A DNA stretch of 64,000 bases from JAFGVL01 sp963663245 (GCA_963663245.1 OY760143.1:744001-808000); one strand, 5' to 3'. Counted from the stretch's first letter, positions 1 to 9,160 are shown. Program-made: numbers and translations. Notes: a model not told the origin generated them from the sequence alone.

Positions 1-2989
1 TGAGTTCAGTACCGTTTTCGGTTGCATATTCACGCTTCAAAGAAGTTGCAATATATCGCTTTGCAGCATCTTCAATTAGATTTTCCTCTGCAATTAATTC
101 AGAAGCTTCCATTTTCAGTTTGTTTTGTGCATATGCATAAAATAAATCTAAAACATTCGCTTTATCTTTAATGGTGTCAAGGTCAGTTTCATTTATAAAA
201 TCAACTACTAAACTTTCCTTTGCACGATTGCCTATACTAGCCCTAATAACTCTACGAATTTCTTCTATTATTTCAACTTTATCTTTATTCTTTTTATTGT
301 GCTCAAAGATTAGTTCAAGAATGTAATCGAGGTTTATTTCTTGTGATTTTAGTAAGTCTATTTCGAATACTACATCATCCCAATCAATTTTTGATTCTTC
401 TGATTCTTTGCCAGTCTTCTCTCTTCTTAACCAGTCCCGAATATCATTGTAAGTGGAGCGATAGTCTTGAACTGTTCGTTCGGGCAACATGGCGATTTCT
501 TGCATGGATGCGATATCTTCATCACTCACAAAATAAGTTTCTTTAAATGCTTCAATAGCTACTGCATCATCTAGGTCTATTGCTTTAAGTGCATTAAGAT
601 GGGTAAATTCATCATAGTTTTGCAGTATGTTTTCTATACGCAAATACTCACCAAATAGCTTTGAGAACTCTTTTTTATCTTTCTCGGTAACTATTTCATC
701 AGGCTTAGGGAATTTCTCGTTTAATTCATTTACCACATCCAGATAACCTCTACGAGCTTCGCCAGTAGCAATATCTGTAAAGCCATCTAAATATTCTTTG
801 TAACTTTTCTCAAGTACTACATTTTTTGTATTGCTATCTCCAAACAGCGTAATAGCATCTACAGTAGCTTTTTCTAAATCTCTAAAAGTAACAATATTAC
901 CAAAGGTTTTAGTTGCATCGTAAATACGATTGGTGCGTGAAAAGGCTTGCATTAAGCCGTGATAACGCAGGTTCTTATCAACAAACAGTGTATTAAGTGT
1001 AGGAGCATCAAAGCCTGTAAGAAACATGCCTACTACAATTATTAAGTCAATCTCTTTGTTCTTTACTCGTTTGGCAAGGTCACGATAGTAATTCTGAAAC
1101 TCCTTACTGTCAATACCAAAACTGGTTTTGAACATTGTATTATAATCATTGATAGCTTTTGATAAAAATTCTTTTGCACTGCTATTCATTGCAGAAGGCT
1201 CGAAGCCCTCATCTACTATTTCGCCAACTGCACTTTGCTCTTCATTGGCTGCAAAGGAAAAGATAGTGGCTATTTTAAGAGGCTTTTCGCTGTTTTTTTG
1301 TAGTTTATTTAATTCCTCATAATAACACTTGGCAGCATCTACACTATTTACAGCAAACATGGCATTAAAACCTTTGTTGCTCCCTTGGCTTCTATGCGTT
1401 TTTGTTCTGAAATTTTGTAAAATGTAATTTGATATTTCCGTGATACGAGCAGGATGAAGTAAGGCTGTATTGTTTTCTGCCGCAGTTAATTTTTTCTCAT
1501 CTATCTCTGTTTCTATACCCTTAAATAGTGGGCGAACATCGTTGTAATCTACTTTGAATTTGAGTACTTTCTCATCTCTAATGGCATCTGTAATTACATA
1601 AGAGTGCAACTCACGACCAAATACACTGGCTGTTGTTTCGGCACCTAAAGCATTTTCGGGAAAAATAGGAGTGCCGGTAAAGCCAAATTGATAGAATTTT
1701 TTAAACTTCTTGTTAAGGTTTTTTTGAGCTTCGCCGAATTGTGAGCGATGCGCTTCGTCAAAAATAAATACTACCTGCTTTTGATAAATAGCTAAATCGC
1801 CCTCTGTTTTTATGAGGTTATTTAGTTTCTGAATAGTGGTAACGATAATCTTATTATCTTCTTTTTCGATATTCCGCTTTAAACCTGCTGTACTATCTGA
1901 ACCGTTTACACTATCGGGAGAGAAGCGTTGGTATTCTTTCATTGTTTGAAAGTCCAAATCTTTACGGTCGACTACAAAGAATACTTTATCGATATAATCC
2001 AATTGTGTGGCTAAGCGAGCCGCTTTAAAGCTGGTAAGTGTTTTGCCCGAGCCTGTGGTGTGCCATATATAACCACCCCCTTCGGTTTTAGACCATTTTT
2101 TAGATTGATACGAACTTTCTATTTTCCATAATATCCTTTCTGTTGCTGCAATCTGATAAGGACGCATAACGAGCAGTGTGTCGCTGGTATCAAACACCGA
2201 ATAGGTAAGCAGTACATTTAAAAGGGTGCGTTTTTGGAAAAAGGTTGCCGTAAAATCTGTTAAGTCTTTTATCAGCGTATTGTCTGCCTTTGCCCAGTTC
2301 ATGGTAAAGTCAAAGCTGTTTTTATTTCGCTCAACGGTGTTGGCAAAATAACGACTATCGGTACCGTTGGAAATAACAAAAATTTGTAAGTACTTGAATA
2401 ATGAGTTCTCTTTATTAAAACTCTCTTTTGTATAGCGGTGTACTTGATTAAACGCCTCACGAATAGCAACCCCACGCTTTTTAAGCTCCACTTGTACCAA
2501 TGGCAAACCATTCACTAAGATAGTTACATCATACCGATTGGCGTGTGTTCCTTTTTGTTCAAATTGTGAGATTACTTGCACCTTATTGCGAGCAATATTC
2601 TTTTTATCGACTAGGTAAATGTTTTGAATATGCCCATCGTCGAAAACAAAATCGTGAATGTAGTTTTCGTGAATTTTCCTTGTTTTTTCAACCAGATTAT
2701 CACTTGGTTTATCCAAATACTCCTCTACATAACGAGCCCATTCACCATCCGAAAACTCCATATCGTTTAGTGCCTGTAATTGTGTTCTTATATTAGAAAG
2801 CAATGCTACGGGAGTGTTTAGGCCGGCAGGATTTTCGTAACCCTGATGTACTAGGTCTCGAATAAATTCACGCTCCAAATCTGCCTCTGTTTGATAGACA
2901 GCAGGTGCCTCATTTAGCTCTGAGTACTTGGTATATTTATCAAGTACTATGAAATTGTTCGTTACTGCAATTGGATTATATGTTGTCAT
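1..2989 (-). CDS. hsdR: Type I restriction enzyme, R (motor/nuclease) subunit, 3' end cut by window
   Basis: This is the ATP-dependent translocase and endonuclease subunit of the type I restriction enzyme made by the neighbouring hsd genes. The frame is open from an ATG at 2989 to the window edge, giving about 996 codons without the C-terminus. The N-terminal nuclease region has a PD-(D/E)xK-like pattern (Asp about 154, VELK at about 167-170). The SF2 motor follows, with Walker A TTGSGKT at about 311-317, DEAH at about 411-414 and a GFTGTP motif soon after. The start overlaps the end of the upstream anticodon-nuclease gene by 14 bases, which implies translational coupling. HsdR proteins usually run to 1000-1100 residues, so little is missing. 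I saw no frameshift. Confidence 0.95.
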   Translation of the reverse strand, partial: MTTYNPIAVTNNFIVLDKYTKYSELNEAPAVYQTEADLEREFIRDLVHQGYENPAGLNTPVALLSNIRTQLQALNDMEFSDGEWARYVEEYLDKPSDNLVEKTRKIHENYIHDFVFDDGHIQNIYLVDKKNIARNKVQVISQFEQKGTHANRYDVTILVNGLPLVQVELKKRGVAIREAFNQVHRYTKESFNKENSLFKYLQIFVISNGTDSRYFANTVERNKNSFDFTMNWAKADNTLIKDLTDFTATFFQKRTLLNVLLTYSVFDTSDTLLVMRPYQIAATERILWKIESSYQSKKWSKTEGGGYIWHTTGSGKTLTSFKAARLATQLDYIDKVFFVVDRKDLDFQTMKEYQRFSPDSVNGSDSTAGLKRNIEKEDNKIIVTTIQKLNNLIKTEGDLAIYQKQVVFIFDEAHRSQFGEAQKNLNKKFKKFYQFGFTGTPIFPENALGAETTASVFGRELHSYVITDAIRDEKVLKFKVDYNDVRPLFKGIETEIDEKKLTAAENNTALLHPARITEISNYILQNFRTKTHRSQGSNKGFNAMFAVNSVDAAKCYYEELNKLQKNSEKPLKIATIFSFAANEEQSAVGEIVDEGFEPSAMNSSAKEFLSKAINDYNTMFKTSFGIDSKEFQNYYRDLAKRVKNKEIDLIIVVGMFLTGFDAPTLNTLFVDKNLRYHGLMQAFSRTNRIYDATKTFGNIVTFRDLEKATVDAITLFGDSNTKNVVLEKSYKEYLDGFTDIATGEARRGYLDVVNELNEKFPKPDEIVTEKDKKEFSKLFGEYLRIENILQNYDEFTHLNALKAIDLDDAVAIEAFKETYFVSDEDIASMQEIAMLPERTVQDYRSTYNDIRDWLRREKTGKESEESKIDWDDVVFEIDLLKSQEINLDYILELIFEHNKKNKDKVEIIEEIRRVIRASIGNRAKESLVVDFINETDLDTIKDKANVLDLFYAYAQNKLKMEASELIAEENLIEDAAKRYIATSLKREYATENGTEL

Positions 2990-4211
2990 TTGATTGATTT
3001 AAATTCGAAAATTTATATTCGGTTTCTAGAAATTTAATCAATTCAGAAAATTTAATTTTGTCGTTCTCTTGAACTTCGGCAATTTCTTCACCTGCATGTG
3101 CTGAATGACTTGAAAGATTTAGTATTCGGTTTGCAAATGGATCAGGAGAGCCATCAGCCATTTTAGGAAGTAGTTTTTCCCATTTTGTGTGTCCTAAAAA
3201 AATAGCAGTTTTTTCAAGTATATTTCTTAAAAAACTAAAGTGATATTTTTTTATTTGTTCGTTAACACTAGCTTCCTGTAGCTCAGAAAGAAGATTTAGA
3301 TGATATGAGAAAGGGGTTTTTCTATCAAGTTCTGTTAATACATAGTTTCCATCATTTTGTTTATCTAATCTATACTTAATAGACTGTTCAGGTTTGTAAA
3401 TCCATTTTTTTACTACACCAGCTTGCGTAACAATATTTTTGTTTTTGTTCGGTTGTTTATTGTTAAGTTCATTTGATATAACATTGTAAAAAAGAGGGTT
3501 ATGTGTTGTGATGATAAACTTCAAGTCTGACTCACTAGTTTTAACAAGATTTGCAATGTCGACTGCTAACTCAATTAAATGATTATCATCAAGTGAAGTA
3601 ACAGGATCATCTATAAAAACATATTCTAAGTCATTAAAAAAACCATCTTCACGATTTTCTTTTGAATCTTTTAACATTTCAACAACTTCAACTAATAGAG
3701 AATAAAATACACTCCATATAAAACATCTTTCTTCTGCTTTAGAAACTTTTACATTGTCGTATCGTTCAGTTCCTCGCAAAAATGAAAAGCTAACTTCAGG
3801 GTAATAACTTATATTGCGAGATCTACCACTCTCATTTACAAGCTTTTTTTGTTCAATAAAAAAAGGATTTAGTTTGTCGTCAGTATATCGTTGGAAATTA
3901 TTAATAATATTTTGGTCTTGTCCTCTATCCCGTATAATCCAATCGGTAAAAGTATTTGGTTGAATTAATAATTTATGTTCTACATCGGAATTTTTCCAAT
4001 AAAACAAATCTTCTGTTAACGCATTATAGTAAAGTATTTTAGTTTTTGACTCACCTTCCACTTCACTATCCTCAGAGGTTTCAGGGGCAAACGACTTCTT
4101 AAACTCTCGAGATAAGCGTGTTTTACCTACACCATTAAATGCATAGATTAGCTGTACTTTTTTAGCGTTATCCTTAAGTGTCTGTGCAATTTGTGTTAAT
4201 GACTGTCCCAT
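2976..4211 (-). CDS. prrC: PrrC-type anticodon nuclease linked to the type I R-M system
   Basis: This 411-residue protein matches the PrrC layout (E. coli PrrC is about 396). An AAA/ABC-like NTPase domain comes first: Walker A FNGVGKT at 25-31, and Walker B with D-loop VFIDDPVTSLDD at 198-209, followed by a switch His in ITTHNP. The C-terminal third carries R329-x3-E333 and, 36-39 residues on, H369/H372. R362-x6-H369 also fits a HEPN nuclease motif. In E. coli PrrC the triad Arg320, Glu324, His356 cleaves the anticodon loop of tRNA-Lys when phage proteins disable the linked EcoprrI enzyme. The gene lies between hsdS (1-base gap) and hsdR (14-base overlap), exactly as in the prr locus. Family and context are strong; the tRNA target is inferred. 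A generic AAA_13 ATPase is the alternative. Confidence 0.82.
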   Translation of the reverse strand: MGQSLTQIAQTLKDNAKKVQLIYAFNGVGKTRLSREFKKSFAPETSEDSEVEGESKTKILYYNALTEDLFYWKNSDVEHKLLIQPNTFTDWIIRDRGQDQNIINNFQRYTDDKLNPFFIEQKKLVNESGRSRNISYYPEVSFSFLRGTERYDNVKVSKAEERCFIWSVFYSLLVEVVEMLKDSKENREDGFFNDLEYVFIDDPVTSLDDNHLIELAVDIANLVKTSESDLKFIITTHNPLFYNVISNELNNKQPNKNKNIVTQAGVVKKWIYKPEQSIKYRLDKQNDGNYVLTELDRKTPFSYHLNLLSELQEASVNEQIKKYHFSFLRNILEKTAIFLGHTKWEKLLPKMADGSPDPFANRILNLSSHSAHAGEEIAEVQENDKIKFSELIKFLETEYKFSNLNQSNDNI

Positions 4212-4212
4212 A

Positions 4213-5424
4213 CTATGCCTTTATTTCTTCTTTCGGAAATGTAAGTAACAAATCTCTGTAATATTCATACTGTTTTTTTCGTAGCTCTATTTCTTTTGGC
4301 AAACCGTCATTCAATGATGAAGTAAGCGTGTCGAAATTATCGAGAATGGAGACTATGCGTGCTTGTTCTTCTGGTGAAGGAACTGGAATTTTAATTTTCG
4401 CTAAATCATTTGCTGAAACATCAATAACCTTAGTACCTTTTGCTAGTTTTCTTTTTTGACTTGCACACCTTTCTGTTTGTGTAAAATAAGCTAAGTATTT
4501 ACCTGAAATAACTTTTGATGGTTTAAATATAGTTGCATGTCCACCAGTAACAGCTTGCTCTTTACCAAGATATACAACAGCTTTACCAACATCTTCTAAG
4601 TTTTCACTTGTATTAGTAATGATAACATCACCAGTATCAACTTTTTTTAATTTCTTGGCAGTTTCAGGCGAAACAAAGGATTTAGTTTCTGTAGTAAAAG
4701 TTTTATAATAAGTATAAATTTGACCATAATGAATTGCAGGAACACCAATTTCAGTAAAGTCTACTTTAGGCAAACCACTTCCCCGAACTAACTCTCCAAT
4801 TTCACCTAAACTCTTACACTCCAATTCATTTACATCAAAACTAAATAAAGCTTCCCTATAGTAATTATATTGTTTACAGCGAGCTGTAAGCTCCGCTGTA
4901 AGCTCCGCTGTAAGCTCCGCTGTAAGCTCCGTAAAAGTATCTAGTATACGAACTATTTCAGTTTGTATTTCTAGAGATTTTTTTGGGTTTTCTGGGCATG
5001 GGATGGGGATTTGGAGACCATTGATAGCTTCAGTAGGTAAGTGTGCAGGAATTGCATCCGTAGCTAGTGAATTAATCTGGTTCTGATTATTTTTTAAAAT
5101 GTAAAGCAGATATTTGTTATTTAAAATGCTAGAGGGTTTAACACAATAACATACATCATTTGCCCAAAACTTTTCAGTAATAAAATTTACAAATCCTGCT
5201 GTTCCATATTTAACAATGGTGATTGTATTAGCCTCTTGATTGTATTTATCAAAATATCCCATAGGTGATACGCCACCACTGTATACAGGATAATGTTTCT
5301 CAGGAGATAATTCACGCTTTGTGACACGATGCCCCCTATTAACTGATGCAACCACCCCAAGTGTTTTCCACTCCACGTCAGCACCCTCGAGTAGTTTATC
5401 TATATATTGTAATGTTTTATTCAT
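4213..5424 (-). CDS. hsdS: Type I restriction-modification specificity subunit
   Basis: HsdS sets the bipartite DNA target used by both methylation (with HsdM) and restriction (with HsdR). The 403-residue chain has the usual two-half layout. Target-recognition domain 1 covers about 15-140; a central conserved region with a helical spacer follows at about 150-195, ending RCKQYNYYREALF; domain 2 spans about 205-345; and a second conserved helix ends KKQYEYYRDLLL. The spacer holds four ELTA units at about 166-181, encoded by perfect 12-bp repeats. The start overlaps the dinD stop by 8 bases, and the stop lies one base before prrC. The two halves share the LDxF...KQYxYYR pattern, as expected for the family. 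The target sequence cannot be read from the protein. Confidence 0.93.
   Translation of the reverse strand: MNKTLQYIDKLLEGADVEWKTLGVVASVNRGHRVTKRELSPEKHYPVYSGGVSPMGYFDKYNQEANTITIVKYGTAGFVNFITEKFWANDVCYCVKPSSILNNKYLLYILKNNQNQINSLATDAIPAHLPTEAINGLQIPIPCPENPKKSLEIQTEIVRILDTFTELTAELTAELTAELTARCKQYNYYREALFSFDVNELECKSLGEIGELVRGSGLPKVDFTEIGVPAIHYGQIYTYYKTFTTETKSFVSPETAKKLKKVDTGDVIITNTSENLEDVGKAVVYLGKEQAVTGGHATIFKPSKVISGKYLAYFTQTERCASQKRKLAKGTKVIDVSANDLAKIKIPVPSPEEQARIVSILDNFDTLTSSLNDGLPKEIELRKKQYEYYRDLLLTFPKEEIKA
4883..4930 (-). repeat. Four tandem 12-bp repeats in the hsdS central spacer
   Basis: Four identical head-to-tail copies of GCTGTAAGCTCC on the plus strand encode ELTA four times in HsdS. 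In EcoR124-type enzymes two or three copies of a TAEL unit set the length of the non-specific spacer in the DNA target. Perfect in-frame repeats are prone to copy-number slippage that keeps the reading frame. Confidence 0.95.
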
Positions 5425-6271
5425 TCGTATCCGTTTTACCTTTTAGGTTTTTCTTGGCTATTTGTTTGTCTAAGGTTTTTACCCTTCGTTCCAGTTTTTT
5501 AATATCTTCTTCGGCGGGCAGCTCTTCGGGCTTAATACCGCTTTTGCCTAAAAGAGATCTTACATCTTGGTTGTTTTTAACATGTTCGGATGTAATATTG
5601 CCTTCCCCTTTGAGGTCGTTTTTCTTTACATTAAAATTGGTAATTTCGGTGGCTAATTGTTTAGCTGTAATGGTTATGGTAGGGAGGAAATCGGCTAAGG
5701 GGCGGTTTTCTTTTATCCCTAATTTACGCTTCATTTCACTGGTATTATAACCTCCAAACATAGCCCAATCGCCTTTACTTCTAATTCGGGCAAACCCAGA
5801 ATTATCAACGCCTCTTTCGTATATATTCTTAGAAAGTTCGGTTTCGGTAGCAGCCAGTTTTTCGCGTGCTTGTAAACGCTCCATCAATTGAATGCGTTCT
5901 TCTAACAGCTCTTGCTTTCGGGTTTGAATGGCAAAATAACTTTGGGCAAAGGCAATTTGCTCTTTCTTTGGGTCTCCATTTTGGGCTATTAGGTAACAGG
6001 CATAACGGGTAAGCATAAAATCATCTTGTTTCCTTTCTGCACCAGAGCCAATCTTTACCATTTTGTTGATGTCAACGAAATGGTCTGAGACTGCTTCACC
6101 AGTATTTTTGCAACTGTCTTTAGCTTTATTGAGGGCATTTAAAAAATTACGCCAATCGGAATATCCTAAAAGCTCTTGCAATTCACGCGCCAACCAATAT
6201 TCAACACCATCTTGCTCGTAGGCATATTCTTCGAAATGTTTGTTTAATTTTATTATGGTATCTTTCTCCAT
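5417..6271 (-). CDS. dinD: DinD-like DNA-damage-inducible protein D in the hsd operon
   Basis: This 284-residue protein is of the DinD family. The N-terminal part (about 1-120) is BRO-N-like, with YWLARELQELLGYSDWRNF near 25-43 and a conserved RYACYLIAQNGDPKK segment near 89-103. A helical middle region is followed by RGVDNSGFARIRSKGD at about 153-168, typical of DinD. E. coli DinD is SOS-induced and has been reported to act on RecA filaments. Here the gene sits inside the restriction operon, 146 bases after hsdM and overlapping hsdS by 8 bases, so it should be co-expressed with the modification enzyme. A damage-sensing or RecA-modulating role during restriction is inference. The Lys-rich, highly charged C-terminal tail is likely flexible. 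Confidence 0.85.
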   Translation of the reverse strand: MEKDTIIKLNKHFEEYAYEQDGVEYWLARELQELLGYSDWRNFLNALNKAKDSCKNTGEAVSDHFVDINKMVKIGSGAERKQDDFMLTRYACYLIAQNGDPKKEQIAFAQSYFAIQTRKQELLEERIQLMERLQAREKLAATETELSKNIYERGVDNSGFARIRSKGDWAMFGGYNTSEMKRKLGIKENRPLADFLPTITITAKQLATEITNFNVKKNDLKGEGNITSEHVKNNQDVRSLLGKSGIKPEELPAEEDIKKLERRVKTLDKQIAKKNLKGKTDTNE

Positions 6272-6394
6272 TTCAGCTTTGTATTTATGGGTTTATCCTT
6301 TTTTAGGAATGATAACATCAAGTTTGTAATAATTGGAAGGTTTGGTAGAAAAAACGGAATTTCCGATTTTTCTCAGGGTATCGCCTTCTATTTG

Positions 6395-6419
6395 AACTGT
6401 TCGGATTTTCCGAACAGTT
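6395..6419. promoter_or_regulatory. Perfect 11-bp inverted repeat at the hsdM stop codon
   Basis: Arms AACTGTTCGGA and TCCGAACAGTT are separated by three T residues. The hsdM stop codon lies partly in one arm. No T-run follows on the minus strand, so it is not a good terminator. It may be an mRNA-stability or attenuating hairpin between hsdM and dinD, or a protein-binding palindrome upstream of dinD. Confidence 0.6.
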
Positions 6420-7986
6420 AGTTTTGTTCAATGGTTGCCACGCCCTCTATCTCCATTACAATTTTATCAATATCAGCACGAAGTGCATTTATTTTCTTTA
6501 CAGTTTTTGAAATCTCTGCATTCAATTTTATAATATTCACCTGCTCACGATTATCCTTTGCTTCCACATACGAACTTACAGAGAGGTTATAATCGTTTTC
6601 TGCAATAACATTATTATCAATAGATTTTGCCACATACTCCACATCTGCTTTGCTGTCGAACATTTCCATAATCTTATCAATATGCTTGTTAGCAAGTATA
6701 TTGTTATTGGTTGCTTTTTGGAAGTAATCTTCACCACTAGCATCAATAAACTGGGTTTTGGTATCTGATTTATGTTTGGATAGCACCAATATATTTACGG
6801 CTATTGAAGTGCCATAAAATAGATTAGGAGCTAAGGAAATTACAGTTTCTACAAAGTTATTATCTATTAAGTATTTTCTAATTTTCTGCTCTGCACCACC
6901 GCGGTAAAAGATACCAGGAAAACAAACAATAGCAGCCCTACCTTTAGCAGAAAGGTAACTAAGCGCATGTAGCACAAAGGCAAAATCTGCTTTCGATTTA
7001 GGTGCCAGTACACCCGCAGGGGCAAAACGGTCGTCGTTAATAAGCGTAGGGTCGTCGCTACCTATCCAATTTACCGAATACGGTGGATTTGAAACAATGG
7101 CATCGAAAGGTTTATCATCGCCAAAGTGTGGGTCTAAAAGTGTATTGCCCAAGGCAATATTAAACTTGTCGTAGTTGATGTTGTGTAAAAACATGTTCAT
7201 ACGAGCAAGGTTATAGGTAGTGTGGTTTATTTCTTGTCCAAAGAAACCCTCTTCAATAATATGAGCATCAAAATGTTTTTTTGCCTGTAAAAGTAAGGAG
7301 CCAGAACCACAAGCAGGGTCATAAATTTTATTTACTTTGACTTGCTTATGCATTGCCAATTGTGCAATTAATTTAGATACTTTCACAGGTGTAAAAAATT
7401 CACCTCCTGATTTACCTGCATTGGCTGCATAATTACCAATTAGAAATTCGTATGCATCGCCAAACAGGTCAATTTTGTTATCTTCAAAGTCGCCAAAATT
7501 TAGTTCTTCAACGCCTTTTATAACAGCTGCTAAACGGCTGTTTTTGTTTTCAACGGTATTGCCCAGTCGTGTACTGGTAGTGTCAAAATCGGCAAACAGG
7601 CCTTTGATATCATCTTCTGATGGGTAGCCGTTAGCAGAACTTTCAATAGCATCAAAAATCTTTTTTAAATCTGTATTAAGATTGGTGTTGGTATTGGCTG
7701 ATTTGGCAACATTCACAAAAAGTTGACTAGGATAAATGAAGTAACCTTTGGTTTTTATCGCATCCTCTTTTATTTCGGGTGTAATTACATTGTCCAATAA
7801 GTTCGCATACTTAATGCTTTCATCACCCCCTTCTATATAAATCGTGAAATTTTCACTGATAAAACGATAGAAAAGTGTACCTAACACAAACTGTTTAAAG
7901 TCCCATCCATCAACAGAGCCACGAACATCGTTGGCTATTTTCCATATTTTTGCTTGTAATTCGGCTCTTTGTGCTGTGCTTGTCAT
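6418..7986 (-). CDS. hsdM: Type I restriction-modification DNA methyltransferase subunit
   Basis: HsdM is the N6-adenine methyltransferase of the complex; with HsdS it modifies host sites, and it is also required for restriction. At 522 residues it is of normal length. An N-terminal HsdM_N helical domain spans about 1-150. The class I fold has the SAM-binding motif DPACGSG at 223-229 and the catalytic NPPY at 300-303, preceded by GEFFTP at 195-200, typical of type I M subunits. It is the first gene of the hsd operon. A 185-base gap separates it from the replication gene upstream; a promoter-like box lies in that gap. Confidence 0.95.
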   Translation of the reverse strand: MTSTAQRAELQAKIWKIANDVRGSVDGWDFKQFVLGTLFYRFISENFTIYIEGGDESIKYANLLDNVITPEIKEDAIKTKGYFIYPSQLFVNVAKSANTNTNLNTDLKKIFDAIESSANGYPSEDDIKGLFADFDTTSTRLGNTVENKNSRLAAVIKGVEELNFGDFEDNKIDLFGDAYEFLIGNYAANAGKSGGEFFTPVKVSKLIAQLAMHKQVKVNKIYDPACGSGSLLLQAKKHFDAHIIEEGFFGQEINHTTYNLARMNMFLHNINYDKFNIALGNTLLDPHFGDDKPFDAIVSNPPYSVNWIGSDDPTLINDDRFAPAGVLAPKSKADFAFVLHALSYLSAKGRAAIVCFPGIFYRGGAEQKIRKYLIDNNFVETVISLAPNLFYGTSIAVNILVLSKHKSDTKTQFIDASGEDYFQKATNNNILANKHIDKIMEMFDSKADVEYVAKSIDNNVIAENDYNLSVSSYVEAKDNREQVNIIKLNAEISKTVKKINALRADIDKIVMEIEGVATIEQN

Positions 7987-8089
7987 TCTATGTAATTTAT
8001 TATCATTATATAATAGACAGAATAATAAGAGGATTTTATGAAAATCAACTCTAATACTGACTATATGTTGTTTTATTTTATAAAGACTT

Positions 8090-8097
8090 CAAAAGTA
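8090..8097 (-). promoter_or_regulatory. Candidate -7 box for the hsdM operon
   Basis: The minus strand reads TACTTTTG, which fits the Bacteroidetes -7 consensus TAnnTTTG, about 100 bases upstream of the hsdM start. The upstream TTG is 25 bases away instead of the usual 19, so the match is only partial. Confidence 0.35.
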
Positions 8098-8171
8098 ATA
8101 AATATCAGTAATAAATTGGTAGCAATGTGCAAGAGAATGCAAATTTAACAACTAGTAAGTATGTGTATGAG

Positions 8172-9083
8172 CTATGTCTTCATTATTATTTCATTAAGCT
8201 CAATAATCTGCTTGTTTTGCTTGTTTGAAGAATTGCTTATTAAGTTCATTAAATCTTTGTTTAGACGAGTATAATCTCTAGGATATGCAAAGGTGCTATT
8301 TGACTTTAATTCATTTACATAGTTTTCGATTCTTGAAATATCCTCGTTAACTAATAAAATAGACATAAAAGCCTCTTTTGCATCCTTCGGTGTACTTATT
8401 TCTTCATAATTAAGCTGCTGACTTGAATTGATTTTGTCAATACTAGCATATTCGTTTTTCCAAAGCTGAACAAGTTTTGAATAAAAGGCTTGCTTGCAGA
8501 GCGTTTCACCTGTTATTGCTTTCTCATTTAGCTGACTTGATAATCTTTCTGAAAAGCGCAATTCATATCGTAGTAAATTCTTTTTTTTAAATTCATCGGG
8601 TATTTTCATGCCTGATTTTTTAGCCTCTAAGAACTTGTCATAGAAAGCGAGTATTTTCTTTTTAGTTTGGTAACATAGTGAGTTATTTGTTTTAAGCAAT
8701 CTTTCAAATCTTGGTTTATTGCCTAAATACTTAAAATAAGTAGCCGGTGCATGTTTTGTTATCAAAACTGCTCCAATATCTATTCTTGTAACTTTTGCTT
8801 GAAAAAGTGAGAGCTGAAGTTTATCACTTAGCATCTGAATAGCTTCTTTAGTTTGTTGCAATGATAATGTTTGAATATTATTGCCAAAATAGAACTTTGA
8901 GATACTTCCTTTTATACTGATGCCACCCTCTGTAATTTTAATAAGAAAATTATCTAAATTGCCCGAAACAGAATAGCCTCTAATAGTTGTTTTTTCAGTA
9001 ATGTTTAAGAGAAAACTCTTAATTAAGAAAGGGTCAAAGCCAATATCTGCTCTATGTACCCAAAAATGAATAGTATCGTACAT
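8172..9083 (-). CDS. Phage/plasmid replication initiator, gene II/X-like
   Basis: This 303-residue protein resembles the replication proteins of the filamentous-phage gene II/X family found on small Bacteroidota mobile elements. Recognisable pieces are the N-terminal YDTIHFWVHR, the central GSISKFYFGNN near residues 58-68, VTRIDIGA near 98-105 and, later, ILAFYDKFLEAKK followed by LLRYELRF. These correspond to the beta-sheet core and a putative Tyr/acidic nicking region of rolling-circle initiators, though I cannot assign the catalytic Tyr. It sits between the small HTH genes and the hsd operon. Its presence beside an integrase suggests an element that can also replicate as a circle. Family assignment is by remembered motif similarity only. 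Confidence 0.6.
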   Translation of the reverse strand: MYDTIHFWVHRADIGFDPFLIKSFLLNITEKTTIRGYSVSGNLDNFLIKITEGGISIKGSISKFYFGNNIQTLSLQQTKEAIQMLSDKLQLSLFQAKVTRIDIGAVLITKHAPATYFKYLGNKPRFERLLKTNNSLCYQTKKKILAFYDKFLEAKKSGMKIPDEFKKKNLLRYELRFSERLSSQLNEKAITGETLCKQAFYSKLVQLWKNEYASIDKINSSQQLNYEEISTPKDAKEAFMSILLVNEDISRIENYVNELKSNSTFAYPRDYTRLNKDLMNLISNSSNKQNKQIIELNEIIMKT

Positions 9084-9160
9084 AGGCTATACCAAAATTT
9101 GGTAAAAGAAACAAGTTACTATATAAGCATAAACTAAAAGTGATGTTTGAACGAGCATTT

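Noticed and set aside
1..2989. Possible broken hsdR, because no complete frame is contained in the window
   Set aside because: Reading the minus strand from 2989 to the edge gives one continuous HsdR frame with all motor motifs; it is only cut by the window.
4883..4930. Short CRISPR-like array
   Set aside because: The repeats are directly adjacent with no spacers and lie in frame inside hsdS.
5346..5750. 134-codon plus-strand frame over the dinD-hsdS junction
   Set aside because: It is antisense to two well-supported genes and has no recognisable protein features.
6395..6419. LexA/SOS box upstream of dinD
   Set aside because: The palindrome spacing (CTGT-N13-ACAG) does not match the known E. 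coli box (CTGT-N8-ACAG).
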